A stretch of DNA of 64,000 bases from Lepidurus packardi (GCA_023053545.1 JAKZAN010000062.1:124001-188000); one strand, 5' to 3'. Counted from the stretch's first letter, positions 24,189 to 33,479 are shown. Numbers and translations are program-made. Notes: generated by a model from the sequence alone, not told the origin.

Positions 24189-25241
24189 ATGTCATCATTT
24201 TATAAATTAAGCATTAAAGAAGTACGTCGTGAAACAGCCAATGCGGTTTCAGTGCTTTTTAACATCCCAAGCGAACTATCGGCAGATTATAAATTCACAG
24301 CCGGACAATATATCACCCTGAAATTAACTTTAGACGGACAGGAAATTCGCCGTGCCTATTCGATTTGCGCTGCACCGCAAAGTGGCGAACTTAGAGTGGC
24401 CATTAAAGCAGTAAAAAACGGTGCCTTTTCGGCATTTGCAAATCAGTCTCTAAAAGCTGGCGACGTCTTGGAAGTGGGTTTGCCTGAAGGTAAATTTACA
24501 TTTGAGCCGCACGCCGAGCGCATGAAAAACTACGCCGCATTTGTTGCTGGAAGCGGGATTACACCCGTAATGTCGATTATTCAGTCGGTTTTAGAGCAAG
24601 AGCCACAAAGCACTTTTGTGTTGGTTTATGGCAACAAAACACCCGAAGAAACCATTTTTCACCAGCAGTTGCATGATCTTCAGTTGCGACACACAGGCCG
24701 TCTTTTTGTGCATTACGTATACAGTCAAGCGAACGTCGAAGGCCAATTGTTCGGCAGAATAGACAAATCGACCGTGAATTTCGTCTTGCAGAACAAGCAC
24801 AAAGAAATTGATTTCGATAAATTTTATTTATGCGGGCCTGAAGCGATGATCAACATTGTGAGCGACACCCTAAAAGAGCACAATGTAAGTGAGAAAGACA
24901 TCAAATTCGAGTTGTTTTTTGCTGCAAAAGCCGAAAATGAAATTGATACTTCGGCAACGGGACATACAAAAATTAAGATTTTAGTAGACGGCGACGAAAG
25001 CACATTCGAAATGTCGCAGAAACAGACCATTTTAGACGCGGCTTTAAAACAAGGAATCGATGCGCCTTATTCATGTCAGGGCGGCATTTGCAGCAGCTGC
25101 ATGGCACGCGTAACGACCGGAAGCGCCGAAATGAAAAAGAATACCATTTTAACCGATGCTGAATTGGCCGAAGGATTGGTGCTGACATGCCAAGCGCACC
25201 CAACATCTGCGGAAATTGTGGTAGATTATGACGATGTATAG
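24189..25241 (+). CDS. PaaE-like flavin/2Fe-2S ferredoxin reductase
   Basis: 350 aa from ATG 24189 (MSSFYKLSIKEVRRETA). Domains: FAD-binding reductase domain at about 1-105 with RAYSICAAP, NAD(P)-binding domain at about 110-230 with AGSGITPVMSI and YLCGPEAMI, and a C-terminal plant-type 2Fe-2S domain with SCQGGICSSCMARV and a last Cys in LTCQAHP. It passes electrons from NADPH to an oxygenase or desaturase. PaaE is the closest named type, but no paaABC genes are in the window, so the partner is unknown. Single-gene unit. Confidence 0.92.
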   Translation: MSSFYKLSIKEVRRETANAVSVLFNIPSELSADYKFTAGQYITLKLTLDGQEIRRAYSICAAPQSGELRVAIKAVKNGAFSAFANQSLKAGDVLEVGLPEGKFTFEPHAERMKNYAAFVAGSGITPVMSIIQSVLEQEPQSTFVLVYGNKTPEETIFHQQLHDLQLRHTGRLFVHYVYSQANVEGQLFGRIDKSTVNFVLQNKHKEIDFDKFYLCGPEAMINIVSDTLKEHNVSEKDIKFELFFAAKAENEIDTSATGHTKIKILVDGDESTFEMSQKQTILDAALKQGIDAPYSCQGGICSSCMARVTTGSAEMKKNTILTDAELAEGLVLTCQAHPTSAEIVVDYDDV

Positions 25242-25284
25242 GCTGGCGATTAGCTTTTTAGCATAAAATATAGAATAGAATTGA

Positions 25285-25410
25285 GGGCGCCTGCTGAAGC
25301 ACCGCGCTTTCAGCTCTATCTTTTTTGCAGGGGCATTGCAGTTTACATTATAATTTCCTGCAGCAAAAAAGGATGCCGCCTCAATCGCTGGCGCGGCTTC
25401 CTTGAGAGAT
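25285..25410. repeat. Dispersed hairpin repeat, copy B (inverted relative to A)
   Basis: Arms TTTTTTGC (25321-25328) and GCAAAAAA (25363-25370), with an alternative inner pair TGCAGG (25326-25331) / CCTGCA (25357-25362). Outside the arms are ATC on the left and GGAT on the right. On the minus strand it reads ATCC-T6GC-loop-GCA6-GAT, the same order as copy A. Confidence 0.7.
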
Positions 25411-25503
25411 CAAATTTTTCGATTTATTTACACTCCTGTACAAGCATCTAAACCACAAAAAAATTTCATGAATCGCTTTATCAGTTCCAATTAATTAGAT
25501 TTT

Positions 25504-25581
25504 GGAATTTAGCTTCGCTCCGTTCGTCTTTAAGGCTCGGGTGGAATTTAGCTTCGTTCCGTTCGCCTTTCAGGCTCGGGT
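25504..25581. repeat. Two tandem 39-bp repeats
   Basis: Units 25504-25542 and 25543-25581 differ at 3 of 39 positions; a partial third unit (GGAATTTGG) follows. Unit length is a multiple of three, which creates a spurious minus-strand open frame. Confidence 0.9.
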
Positions 25582-25609
25582 GGAATTTGGAATTTAAAAA
25601 TTTGGAATT

Positions 25610-25718
25610 TGCTTCTTGCCTCTTGCCTTCTTGCCTTCTTGCGTTTTGCCTTTTGCCTCTTGGCATTTGCCTCTTGCCTCATGCCTCTTTCCTCTTGCCT
25701 CTTTCCTCTTGCCTTTAA
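25610..25718. repeat. CTTGCC-type low-complexity repeat tract
   Basis: About a dozen imperfect copies of TTGCCTC / TTGCCTT / TTTCCTC in a row on the plus strand. Pyrimidine-rich with no gene. Confidence 0.8.
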
Positions 25719-25828
25719 ATTACGATTTTGACACAGCCACCTTTCAGATATAAAATTTTATAGTACTTTAGCTACAATTAAAAAACCAGCGCCCCCTAAG
25801 CTGGTAAATTAGGAGAAGTTTTTTTAAT

Positions 25829-26170
25829 ATGAGCAGAAAAAGAATATTGCTTTCAATTTTAATATGTTTCCTATATGGATTTATAGTAAACACCTTTTAT
25901 AGACCATATATTTATCTTAATGAAATAAATGATTTTGGCTTGGCTGATGTTGGAAATAATTTAACATTTATCCCTGGAGTATATTTAATATACCTATTTA
26001 TTAATAAGGATGAAAAATTAATCAGTCCGTATTATTGTCTATTGCTTTTCTGCTTAATAGAGTTAGCATCATACTTTTTTCCATTTTTAGGAACTTTCGA
26101 TGTTAAAGATATTATAGGACTATTTATTGGAACTTTATTGTTGAAAATATTTTTAAAATATGAAAAATAA
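25829..26170 (+). CDS. Small membrane protein, VanZ-like size, unknown
   Basis: 113 aa with an AGGAG 13 nt before the ATG, an unusually good Shine-Dalgarno for this phylum. Four predicted helices (about 6-24, 44-59, 70-88 and 93-110). It starts MSRKRILLSILICFLYGFIVNTFYRPYIYL. A C-terminal segment DVKDIIGLFIGTLLLKIF resembles the last helix of small VanZ-type membrane proteins, but I do not assign a family. Composition is AT-rich, like the GLPGLI/TonB pair that follows. Confidence 0.65.
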   Translation: MSRKRILLSILICFLYGFIVNTFYRPYIYLNEINDFGLADVGNNLTFIPGVYLIYLFINKDEKLISPYYCLLLFCLIELASYFFPFLGTFDVKDIIGLFIGTLLLKIFLKYEK

Positions 26171-26378
26171 ATATTTCATTGAAAATATTGTTCTTTCGGG
26201 TGTTTTTCGAAAACCTCATTGCCAAGAACAAAACAAAATATTTATTAATCATCTTAAAAATGCACGGATGAAAAAAAGGTTGTAACTTTTAAAAATTAAT
26301 GGTTATTTATAACAATCTAGTTTAGTAAAATCAAAAGTTAACCTACCCATTTTACCTAACTAACTTAAAGAAACACTT
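26171..26378. other. 208-bp spacer before the GLPGLI gene
   Basis: AT-rich. A 41-codon frame (26160-26285) overlaps the previous stop but shows no recognisable features. No exact TAnnTTTG was found; TAGTTTAG near 26319 is a one-mismatch candidate for the GLPGLI promoter. Confidence 0.35.
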
Positions 26379-27185
26379 ATGAATTTGAAATATATTGCAT
26401 TTCTTTTTTTTCTTTCAGCTTTTAATTATGCTCAAAATACAAAAAGCAATCTCCTAAAAGTAGAATATAACGAATATAGAACTTACACTCCTAAAATTAC
26501 AAACATTGATTTAGGACAACTTATAATTTCTGACGAGTATTCATACTACAGTTCTACAATCCTTAAAAAAGAAAGAAAGGAAGATCTGAAAGATTACGAA
26601 TCAATCGGTATTAATAGCGCCGAAGAAAAACTATCGGAAATAGTTATTAGTCGTAAAGAAAATATTTTAACCGAGCGGCTTGAGGAAAATATCTTCCTGA
26701 AAAGAAAGTACGCTGTCAGTGAAAATTTGCCCAAAATTCAATGGAAAGTAAAAAACGAAAGTAAAAAAATACAAAATTACACTTGTAAAAAAGCTACAAC
26801 TGTTTTTAGAGGACGGGCATACGAAGTTTGGTACACGGAGAAAATTCCGGTTTCGATAGGCCCTTGGAAATTTAATGGCTTACCAGGTTTAATACTTTCG
26901 GTGCAAGATAAAGAAGGCATCTATAAGTGGGAAGTCAAGTCGATAGTATATCCTTATGTGGAAGGTAAAGTAGATATGGACTTATTAATCAAAGACAACA
27001 CTAAATTTAAAAAAATATCTTTTAAGGATTTTGATAAAACTCGGACAGATGCAATAAAAAGCAAAATACAAACTATTAAAGCAAGAAACTCAGCCCGAAA
27101 CGGCTTCAATGCAAGTTTCGAATACTCCACAGAGCAAGAAAAAGAGCCAACAAACGAATGGCGATCTCAAAAAGAATTTAGTTAA
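26379..27185 (+). CDS. GLPGLI family protein
   Basis: 268 aa with a signal peptide (MNLKYIAFLFFLSAFNYAQ). The diagnostic segment GPWKFNGLPGLILSVQDKEG lies near residues 168-187 and is preceded by YTCKKATTVFRGRAYEVWYTE, also typical. Function of the family is unknown. GLPGLI genes are usually next to a TonB-type outer-membrane protein, as here (3-nt gap), so a shared role in outer-membrane transport or peptide handling is possible. C-terminal 60 residues are Lys/Arg/Asn-rich. Confidence 0.9.
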   Translation: MNLKYIAFLFFLSAFNYAQNTKSNLLKVEYNEYRTYTPKITNIDLGQLIISDEYSYYSSTILKKERKEDLKDYESIGINSAEEKLSEIVISRKENILTERLEENIFLKRKYAVSENLPKIQWKVKNESKKIQNYTCKKATTVFRGRAYEVWYTEKIPVSIGPWKFNGLPGLILSVQDKEGIYKWEVKSIVYPYVEGKVDMDLLIKDNTKFKKISFKDFDKTRTDAIKSKIQTIKARNSARNGFNASFEYSTEQEKEPTNEWRSQKEFS

Positions 27186-27188
27186 AAC

Positions 27189-29858
27189 ATGAAATGTGTC
27201 TACCTACTTTTACTTTCATTTGCAGCCCAAATTCTTCATTCACAATCAGTAATCAAAGGAAAAGTTACTCGCACTGACAATCAACCAATCAGTTCTGCCA
27301 ATGTAATTTTAAAAAATGATATTAGTGAAACTACCGTTTTTACGTTTACAAATGACTCAGGTAATTTTGAGTTGCAAACAAATGATAAAGGAAGGTTCAC
27401 AGTTCAAGTTAATTCTTTAGGCTACGAAGAGAAAAGTATTGAACTTTTTGTAGAACGAAACAACGAAACAAAAGCTGTCAATTTTACATTAACCACAAAA
27501 TCACTTGAGTTAAAAGAAGTTTTTATTGAATCCAATAGACCAATTACCATAAAAAACGACACCATCATTTTCAATGCAAAATCCTTTTTACAAGGTAATG
27601 AACAAACAGTTGAAGATTTACTGAAAAAAATCCCTGGACTAAATATTGATGCTACCGGAACTATCAAGGTTGGAAGTCAAGAAGTAGAAAAAGTCATGAT
27701 CGATGGCGATGATTTTTTTGAAAAAGGATACAAAATCCTTACAAAGAATATGCCTGTAAATCCAATTGACAAGGTTGAGTTGTACCAAAATTATTCAAAC
27801 AACAAACACTTAAAAGGCATCGAAAACAGCAATAAGGTTGCGCTAAATTTAACGCTAAAGGAAGACGTCAAACGTGTTTGGTTCGGAAATATGCAATTGG
27901 GCTATGGTTTGGTTTCTGAAAACCGTTACAGTATTACAAGTAATTTAATGAACTTTGGTAAAAGAAATAAATACTACTTTTTAACAAATTTCAATAATGT
28001 TGGCGATAATGCAACAGGCGATATCAACCATTTAATTCGTCCTTATCGTTTTGATGAACCAGCAAATATTGGTGATGATCAAACTGCAAACTCAATACTT
28101 GGCTTAGGATTTGTAACGCCAAATTTGAAACAGAAAAGGGTAAATCTAAACAACGCTGAAATGCTTTCGTTAAATAGTATTTTCACTTTGTCTAATAAGA
28201 TAAAATTGAAGACGCTAGGCTTCATAAATACCGATGAAGCCGATTTTTTCAGAAATAGTTTTCAAACATTTTCTGTTGGCAATACATCATTTAACAATAC
28301 CGAAGATTTTGTAGGCAGAAAAACACAACTTACAGGTTTTGGAAAAGTAGATTTAACATACGATATATCAAAAACCAAAACTTTTGAATACACGGGAAAA
28401 GTTAACAAAACCAACGAAAGAAATCGAAGTGATATCCTGTTTAACAACAATATGCTAAACGAAAGATTGAACGCAAACAATCAAGTTTTTGACCAAAAAG
28501 CAGTATATACAAACAAGTTTAAAGAGCATAAAGTTTTTTTGCTTTCAACGAGATATATCAACGAAAAAACACCTCAAAATTACTCGGTTAATCAGTTTAT
28601 TTTCAATGATTTATTTTCAGAAGTTGCCAATAATACCAAACAATTTAGTGAAAACAAAATGGAATTTGTAGGCGTTGAAGCACAGTTATTGGACAAAAAG
28701 AAAAACGGGGATTTGCTAGAATTAAAATTTGGTAACCAGTTAAGAATTGATGATTTAAACACTCGTTTTGAACTACTTGAAAATCAAAACAATCTTGCTT
28801 TGCCAAATGGTTATCAAAACAATTTAACTTATGCCACAAATGATTTGTATTTATCAGCGAAATATCGTTTTAAAGTAAAGAACTTTACTTTATTAACGCA
28901 AGCAGATGCACACCAATTGTTTAATGAATATGAGAATATCAACACAAAATCTAATCAAAATCCATTTTTCATTATGCCAAAAATAGGTTTAGATTGGAAA
29001 ATTAACGACCAAAACAAAATCCTCACTTCATATTCGTATAATACAACAAATGCTGGAGTTTTAGACGTGTATTCTGGCTTTGTCCAAACAGGTTTTCGCT
29101 CGTTTTCAAAAGGTTTAGAAGAGTTTAATCAACTTAATTCATCAAGTGCAATCTTAAATTATATTTATGGCAGTTGGGGCGACAAATTTTTTGCTAGTAC
29201 TTTTATCTTGTATTCCAAAAACAATGATTTTTTCAGCACCAATTCTCTTATTGCTCAAAACTATTCGCAATCTGAAAAAATTATCATAAAAGACCGAGAA
29301 TTTTTATCTATTTCATCAAGCATAGATCGTTACTTTGGATCTATAAAATCCAATTTAAAAGTCAATTTAAAAGTCAATTTAGGGGCAACTAAAACAAATT
29401 TCAAAAACGTTGTAAACAATTCAAATTTAAGAGAAGTAAAAAACATCAATGCCGATTATGGTTTCGAGTTGCGTTCGGGTTTTAGAGGATTCTTTAACTA
29501 TCATACTGGTTCAAAATGGAACTATAATCGGATAGAAACCACCATACAAAACAACTTTACCGACAATATGAGTTTTTTAGATTTGTCATTTATGTTTAGT
29601 GACAGGTTTAATGTTCAGGTACAGTCGGAACGATACTTCTTTGGAAATTTAGAAAAAAACAATAACAAATATTATTTTTTAGATTTAGAAACGCGCTTTA
29701 TGCTTAAAGAAAACAAACTAACATTTTCCTTGTCAGGGAACAATCTATTCAACACCGAAACATTCAGAAATTATAGCATTTCCGACATCAATATTTCACA
29801 AACAGAATATCGATTAATGCCACGATATGTGCTTTTGAAAATGGGATATAGGTTTTAA
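27189..29858 (+). CDS. TonB-type outer membrane beta-barrel protein with CarboxypepD-like domain
   Basis: 889 aa with a signal peptide (cleavage near LHSQS, about residue 20). A carboxypeptidase-regulatory-like domain spans about 20-105 (VIKGKVTRTDNQPISSANVIL to NFTLTTKS). A plug-like domain follows at about 110-210 (VEDLLKKIPGLNIDATGTIK, then VMIDGDDFF), then alternating beta strands to the end. The C-terminus MPRYVLLKMGYRF ends in Phe, as outer-membrane barrels do. No TonB box was identified. Probably co-transcribed with the GLPGLI gene; substrate unknown. Confidence 0.9.
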   Translation: MKCVYLLLLSFAAQILHSQSVIKGKVTRTDNQPISSANVILKNDISETTVFTFTNDSGNFELQTNDKGRFTVQVNSLGYEEKSIELFVERNNETKAVNFTLTTKSLELKEVFIESNRPITIKNDTIIFNAKSFLQGNEQTVEDLLKKIPGLNIDATGTIKVGSQEVEKVMIDGDDFFEKGYKILTKNMPVNPIDKVELYQNYSNNKHLKGIENSNKVALNLTLKEDVKRVWFGNMQLGYGLVSENRYSITSNLMNFGKRNKYYFLTNFNNVGDNATGDINHLIRPYRFDEPANIGDDQTANSILGLGFVTPNLKQKRVNLNNAEMLSLNSIFTLSNKIKLKTLGFINTDEADFFRNSFQTFSVGNTSFNNTEDFVGRKTQLTGFGKVDLTYDISKTKTFEYTGKVNKTNERNRSDILFNNNMLNERLNANNQVFDQKAVYTNKFKEHKVFLLSTRYINEKTPQNYSVNQFIFNDLFSEVANNTKQFSENKMEFVGVEAQLLDKKKNGDLLELKFGNQLRIDDLNTRFELLENQNNLALPNGYQNNLTYATNDLYLSAKYRFKVKNFTLLTQADAHQLFNEYENINTKSNQNPFFIMPKIGLDWKINDQNKILTSYSYNTTNAGVLDVYSGFVQTGFRSFSKGLEEFNQLNSSSAILNYIYGSWGDKFFASTFILYSKNNDFFSTNSLIAQNYSQSEKIIIKDREFLSISSSIDRYFGSIKSNLKVNLKVNLGATKTNFKNVVNNSNLREVKNINADYGFELRSGFRGFFNYHTGSKWNYNRIETTIQNNFTDNMSFLDLSFMFSDRFNVQVQSERYFFGNLEKNNNKYYFLDLETRFMLKENKLTFSLSGNNLFNTETFRNYSISDINISQTEYRLMPRYVLLKMGYRF

Positions 29859-29864
29859 GATACG

Positions 29865-30911
29865 TTATGATTTTATGATGTCACCAACCTCACAAACCCT
29901 TGCCACAACAACGTTTGGTTTAATCGTTCGCATGGCGTCTTCATAGCCCATCATTTTTTTATTGCCATAGATTGACGTGGGCAACTTTGGAAACAAAGTG
30001 CGGTCGGCAGTAATAGCATTTGCCTGAGGCTGCCCAAATGGTGCAAAACCCGCATACGGATGCGTAGCGCCCCAAAGTGTGACTACCTGAACGCCATGAA
30101 TAGCTGCCAAGTGCGCATTAGCGGAGTCCATGCTCAGCATCACATCCAGATTCGCAATTAGGTTTAATTCCTGCGCAAAATCTAATTTTCCCGCCACAAC
30201 AAACGCGTTTTCATGGCCCTTTACGAATTGTTGCAACTTCCTGATTTCAGCCGAACCGCCTCCAAAAAGGAATATTTTCACGTCAAAAGTAGACAGCTGT
30301 GCAATTACTTCTTGCATCAAATCGGCGGGGTAAATTTTTGGCTCGTGCTGTGCAAAAGGCGCGATGCCGATCCAACGGTTTTGCTTCGTACCTGAAACTG
30401 CTAACACAGCCTCTGAGAGTGCTGGCTTTGCCGAACAAGAATTGGCCAAATCAAGTGCAAATCCGAGTTTGCTGAAAGTTTCAAGATGCCGTTCAACAAT
30501 TGGTTTCAACGGCTTAAAAATTTTATTTTCGGCTCTTGTCAGTTGTTTCTTTTCGGCGCGGGCTTTATTTGTAGCTGCCGTTTTAATGCCGCTGCATGAA
30601 AAAAGCAGGCATATGATCTTGGAACGCAATACGTTGTGGAGGTCTAAAACCGCCTCAACATTTGTCGCTTTCAAATCGCGATACAATCGGATTAGGCCTA
30701 AAAAACCTTTGTGCCGCTTCTGTAAATCGACACCAAGAAAAGTCAGATTCGGAATATCCGTGAATAGCGGCGCAAGAAAAGGCCGGGAAACAAAGGTGAT
30801 TTTTGTTTGCGGGTATTGTTTCGCAAACGCATTTAAAAGCGGAACCGCCATCGCAACATCTCCCATTGCGGAAAGTCGGATGACGGCTATATGTTTGATG
30901 GCTTTAGACAA
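29865..30911 (-). CDS. Glycosyltransferase family 9 (heptosyltransferase-like)
   Basis: 348 aa. The N-terminal KHIAVIRLSAMGDVAMAVPLLNAF matches the GT9 opening with the conserved Asp, and the C-terminal half has GIAPFAQHEPKIYP, DVMLSMDSANAHLAAIHGVQVVTLWGATHPYAGFAPFG, the ADP-heptose-type acceptor/donor region. It adds a sugar to the LPS core in the cytoplasm. It converges with the TonB-barrel gene (6-nt gap). The DUF4254 gene precedes it by 11 nt. Confidence 0.92.
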   Translation of the reverse strand: MSKAIKHIAVIRLSAMGDVAMAVPLLNAFAKQYPQTKITFVSRPFLAPLFTDIPNLTFLGVDLQKRHKGFLGLIRLYRDLKATNVEAVLDLHNVLRSKIICLLFSCSGIKTAATNKARAEKKQLTRAENKIFKPLKPIVERHLETFSKLGFALDLANSCSAKPALSEAVLAVSGTKQNRWIGIAPFAQHEPKIYPADLMQEVIAQLSTFDVKIFLFGGGSAEIRKLQQFVKGHENAFVVAGKLDFAQELNLIANLDVMLSMDSANAHLAAIHGVQVVTLWGATHPYAGFAPFGQPQANAITADRTLFPKLPTSIYGNKKMMGYEDAMRTIKPNVVVARVCEVGDIIKS

Positions 30912-30922
30912 GTTGTATTGTC

Positions 30923-31528
30923 TTATTTTTTATTCTGGTACAAAACCGGGTTAAGTTCATCGTCGTTGTACATTTTCATCTGCTTGTAGACTTTCATGTA
31001 CTTATTTCCAGCTTCGATATCGGCCAGTAAATCATCAATCGCAGTTGAAAGGTCTTTTCTTTGTTCCAATAAAATATCAAGCTTCACCTGACAAGCCTCG
31101 CGGTGCTGCGGAGTTGCCTCCAAACGAACCGCTTCCTCGCGCATGTGGTGTATTTTTAGTGCCAAAATTGAAAAACGATCCACAGCCCAAGCAGGACTTT
31201 CCGAATTGATTTTCGCGCCTTCTTTTGGGGTTACGCTTGCAAACTTTGTTAGGAAGTAGCTGTCGATATATTCAACCATATCCGTGCGCTCTTGGTTGAA
31301 GGCATCAATACGTCTTTTTAGTGCCAATGCTGCAACAGGATCAATTTTTGGATCTCTAATCAAATCTTCGAAATGCCACTGAACGGTATCAATCCAATTT
31401 TTTAAGTAAAGCAAGTGCTCGATTTTTTCCTTTGGAAAAGGATTGTTTATCGGTTGGTCAACGCTATCATGCACATGATAATCGTGAATACTCTGCTCAA
31501 AAACGGAAAAAGCCAATTGTGAAAACAT
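30923..31528 (-). CDS. DUF4254 family protein
   Basis: 201 aa, soluble and helical with no signal peptide. Repeated helices rich in His and Asp (YHVHDSVDQPINNPF, KIHHMREEAVRLEA, ADIEAGNKYMKVYKQMKMYN). The family name DUF4254 is from memory of flavobacterial annotation next to GT9. Function is unknown. A -7 element (TATCTTTG) lies 20 nt upstream and probably drives both genes. Confidence 0.82.
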   Translation of the reverse strand: MFSQLAFSVFEQSIHDYHVHDSVDQPINNPFPKEKIEHLLYLKNWIDTVQWHFEDLIRDPKIDPVAALALKRRIDAFNQERTDMVEYIDSYFLTKFASVTPKEGAKINSESPAWAVDRFSILALKIHHMREEAVRLEATPQHREACQVKLDILLEQRKDLSTAIDDLLADIEAGNKYMKVYKQMKMYNDDELNPVLYQNKK

Positions 31529-31547
31529 ATCTTAGATTTTTAAAAGG

Positions 31548-31555
31548 CAAAGATA
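31548..31555 (-). promoter_or_regulatory. -7 element of the DUF4254-GT9 unit
   Basis: Minus-strand TATCTTTG fits TAnnTTTG, 20 nt before the DUF4254 ATG at 31528. A minus-strand TTTG lies 25 nt further upstream. Confidence 0.5.
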
Positions 31556-31596
31556 CTTTTTATACTTTTATAACTGAAAACAAATTTTTCCCAACT

Positions 31597-32250
31597 ATGC
31601 AAATTCAGCACCTTTCCGAAAACAATAGCATTTTGAATACTTTTTTGTCTGAAATACGAAATGTGGCAGTTCAGCAAGACCCATTGCGCTTTCGCCGAAA
31701 TATCGAACGAATTGGCGAAATCATGTCTTATGAAATTAGCAAAACGTTGGATTACCAGTCGGAGTCAATCACCACGCCTTTGGGCACAAAACAGGTCAAT
31801 TTAGCAAGCGATCAGGTTGTGATTTGTTCGATTTTGCGGGCTGGTTTACCACTGCATTTGGGCTTTTTAAACTACTTTGATCGCGCTGAAAATGGCTTTA
31901 TCTCAGCTTATCGCCATCATGAAAACGGCGCTTCTGATTTTGATATCAGAGTTGAATACCAAGCAATTGCAGATATAAATGACAAAATAGTTTTGTTAGT
32001 AGATCCAATGTTGGCCAGTGGGCAATCAATGGTAGCTGTTTATGATGAATTGTTGAAGCGCGGAACACCAAAAGAAGTTCATGTGGCCGTTGTAATTGCA
32101 GCTCCAGAAGGGATTGGACTACTGCAGAAAAATTTACCAAATTCCTGCCAATTGTGGGTTGCCTCTATTGATGAAAAATTAGACGAAAAAAGCTATATCG
32201 TACCTGGTTTGGGAGATGCAGGCGACTTGGCTTTCGGCGTTAAATTATAA
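31597..32250 (+). CDS. upp: Uracil phosphoribosyltransferase
   Basis: 217 aa from ATG 31597 (MQIQHLSENNSILNTF); a longer frame overlapping the divergent DUF4254 gene is rejected. The PRPP loop is VLLVDPMLASGQSM and the uracil-binding C-terminal part is VPGLGDAGDLAFG. It salvages uracil to UMP using PRPP. The length is normal. It converges with the following membrane-protein gene over 20 nt. Confidence 0.96.
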   Translation: MQIQHLSENNSILNTFLSEIRNVAVQQDPLRFRRNIERIGEIMSYEISKTLDYQSESITTPLGTKQVNLASDQVVICSILRAGLPLHLGFLNYFDRAENGFISAYRHHENGASDFDIRVEYQAIADINDKIVLLVDPMLASGQSMVAVYDELLKRGTPKEVHVAVVIAAPEGIGLLQKNLPNSCQLWVASIDEKLDEKSYIVPGLGDAGDLAFGVKL

Positions 32251-32270
32251 AACCGCACCACAAACCATTG

Positions 32271-33200
32271 CTACAATTGGTAAAAAAACATAAAAATCCC
32301 ACCTGCCAGAAATAAGGAGAAGGCGATTTCTCGATTTAGCTTATTGTGACTATTTTCTATAAAACTTGTGGCCATAAATGCAATTGGTGCGAAAACAAAC
32401 ACGAGTATTTCATTGGACTTCTGTGGCGAAAGGACAAATACCGCTAGTCCAAGTAAAAATGCGGCAATGAGTTTTTTATAGGACGATTGTTGGCTTAACG
32501 GTTTCTGATTGATGCTGAGAATCGCGTTTCCAGCAAAAAATATAGCAATTATGGAAAATGCTAAAAGTGGTTTGTTATGGGCTGAGTCCGATAAAAAATT
32601 CAAAGATAAATCAGTTGCTGTTGCCTCAGAGATATGATTAATCAAGCTTTTGTCGAAGACAAAGGAATAGAAAAGAAACGCAACCAGAGTAGCAAAAAAT
32701 GCAACAAAAGGAAGGACCCAATTCCGGTAGTCTCTTGAAACGTGAAACAAGATTGAAACGAAAACCAATAAAATAAATATTATGCTCCAAAAGTGGAATA
32801 ATCCAGCGGCAAAAATCCATAAGGAAGCATCAAATATTTTCTCTTTTGTGGACTTCATCGAATGCATTGAAATAATGCGACGCAATGCCAAAAGCATAAA
32901 AAAGTTAGACAGCAGCAAAGAGAAACTGGTATAGATTCCGGGAAAATAAAGGGTTAATATCAAAAAAAATACTGCGGCGTAAGCACTATCCTTGCTTAAT
33001 GCGTTTTTTTTTACAATAAAATTAGACATGAAAATTGAGGCGAAAAGAACAGTCAATAATGCCAATCTGGTTCGCCAATCATTTGCCAAGCCAGCTGTTG
33101 TCTCGTGCTTTAAACTATACAAAATGAAGAAAAAAAGCGTTGCCAGAACTATTACAATATAATTAAGTGCTGTAGATTTTCGAAAAAGGCTTGTAATCAT
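32271..33200 (-). CDS. Membrane protein near upp, unknown function
   Basis: 309 aa with eight to ten predicted helices and short loops (ALNYIVIVLATLFFFILYSL, LALLTVLFASIFMSNFIV). It lies in the conserved flavobacterial upp neighbourhood, often labelled DUF6427. No motif suggests a substrate. It is divergent from the small protein at 33.2 kb. Function unknown. Confidence 0.78.
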   Translation of the reverse strand: MITSLFRKSTALNYIVIVLATLFFFILYSLKHETTAGLANDWRTRLALLTVLFASIFMSNFIVKKNALSKDSAYAAVFFLILTLYFPGIYTSFSLLLSNFFMLLALRRIISMHSMKSTKEKIFDASLWIFAAGLFHFWSIIFILLVFVSILFHVSRDYRNWVLPFVAFFATLVAFLFYSFVFDKSLINHISEATATDLSLNFLSDSAHNKPLLAFSIIAIFFAGNAILSINQKPLSQQSSYKKLIAAFLLGLAVFVLSPQKSNEILVFVFAPIAFMATSFIENSHNKLNREIAFSLFLAGGIFMFFYQL

Positions 33201-33220
33201 AAGGATATTTTATACTTTTG
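33191..33220 (+). promoter_or_regulatory. Full Bacteroidota promoter (TTG-N19-TACTTTTG)
   Basis: -33 TTG at 33191-33193 and -7 TACTTTTG at 33213-33220, spaced by 19 nt, the best-fitting promoter in the window. The ATG of the next gene lies 28 nt downstream. The -33 region overlaps the start of the divergent gene at 33200. Confidence 0.7.
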
Positions 33221-33248
33221 TCATTGTAAATATAATACTTGTTTAAAA

Positions 33249-33479
33249 ATGAAATCATTTTTCGAGGGAATACAGACTTTATTTGTTGATTTTTTATTGT
33301 TGCCACTTGACGGCTTGCGCAGCTTGGAACTTAGTTCTTGGTTTTTGGCAAACTTGATTAATTGGGCTTTAATGATTGTTTGTGCCGTGGCAATGGTATA
33401 TTGGATCAAAGAATTGAAAAAATATGACGAGGCTGGAACAGAAAATCAAGATACTACTGCACACTCTTTTTTAAAGTAG
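33249..33479 (+). CDS. Small single-helix protein, unknown
   Basis: 76 aa with amphipathic N-terminus (MKSFFEGIQTLFVDFLLLPL) and one clear helix (LINWALMIVCAVAMVYWI) before an acidic tail. A small protein of this kind is usually found between upp and purD in flavobacteria (possibly DUF6341). The stop overlaps purD's 3' end by 9 nt in convergent orientation. Confidence 0.72.
   Translation: MKSFFEGIQTLFVDFLLLPLDGLRSLELSSWFLANLINWALMIVCAVAMVYWIKELKKYDEAGTENQDTTAHSFLK

Larger units (their letters stand above)
25242..25828. other. 587-bp repeat-rich intergenic region
   Basis: No convincing gene. It holds hairpin repeat copy B (about 25285-25410), two 39-bp tandem repeats (25504-25581), a CTTGCC-type repeat tract (25610-25718), and a small hairpin CCAGC / GCTGG (25786-25804) in the leader of the next gene. 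A minus-strand open frame at 25481-25666 is made of these repeats and is not believed. Confidence 0.7.

Noticed and set aside
25481..25666. 61-codon minus-strand frame at 25.5-25.7 kb
   Set aside because: Made entirely of the 39-bp and CTTGCC repeats; no start context or family.
26160..26285. 41-codon frame after the small membrane protein
   Set aside because: No recognisable feature and overlaps the previous stop; kept only as a note.
30364..30954. 196-codon plus-strand frame opposite GT9
   Set aside because: Antisense shadow of the conserved GT9 gene.
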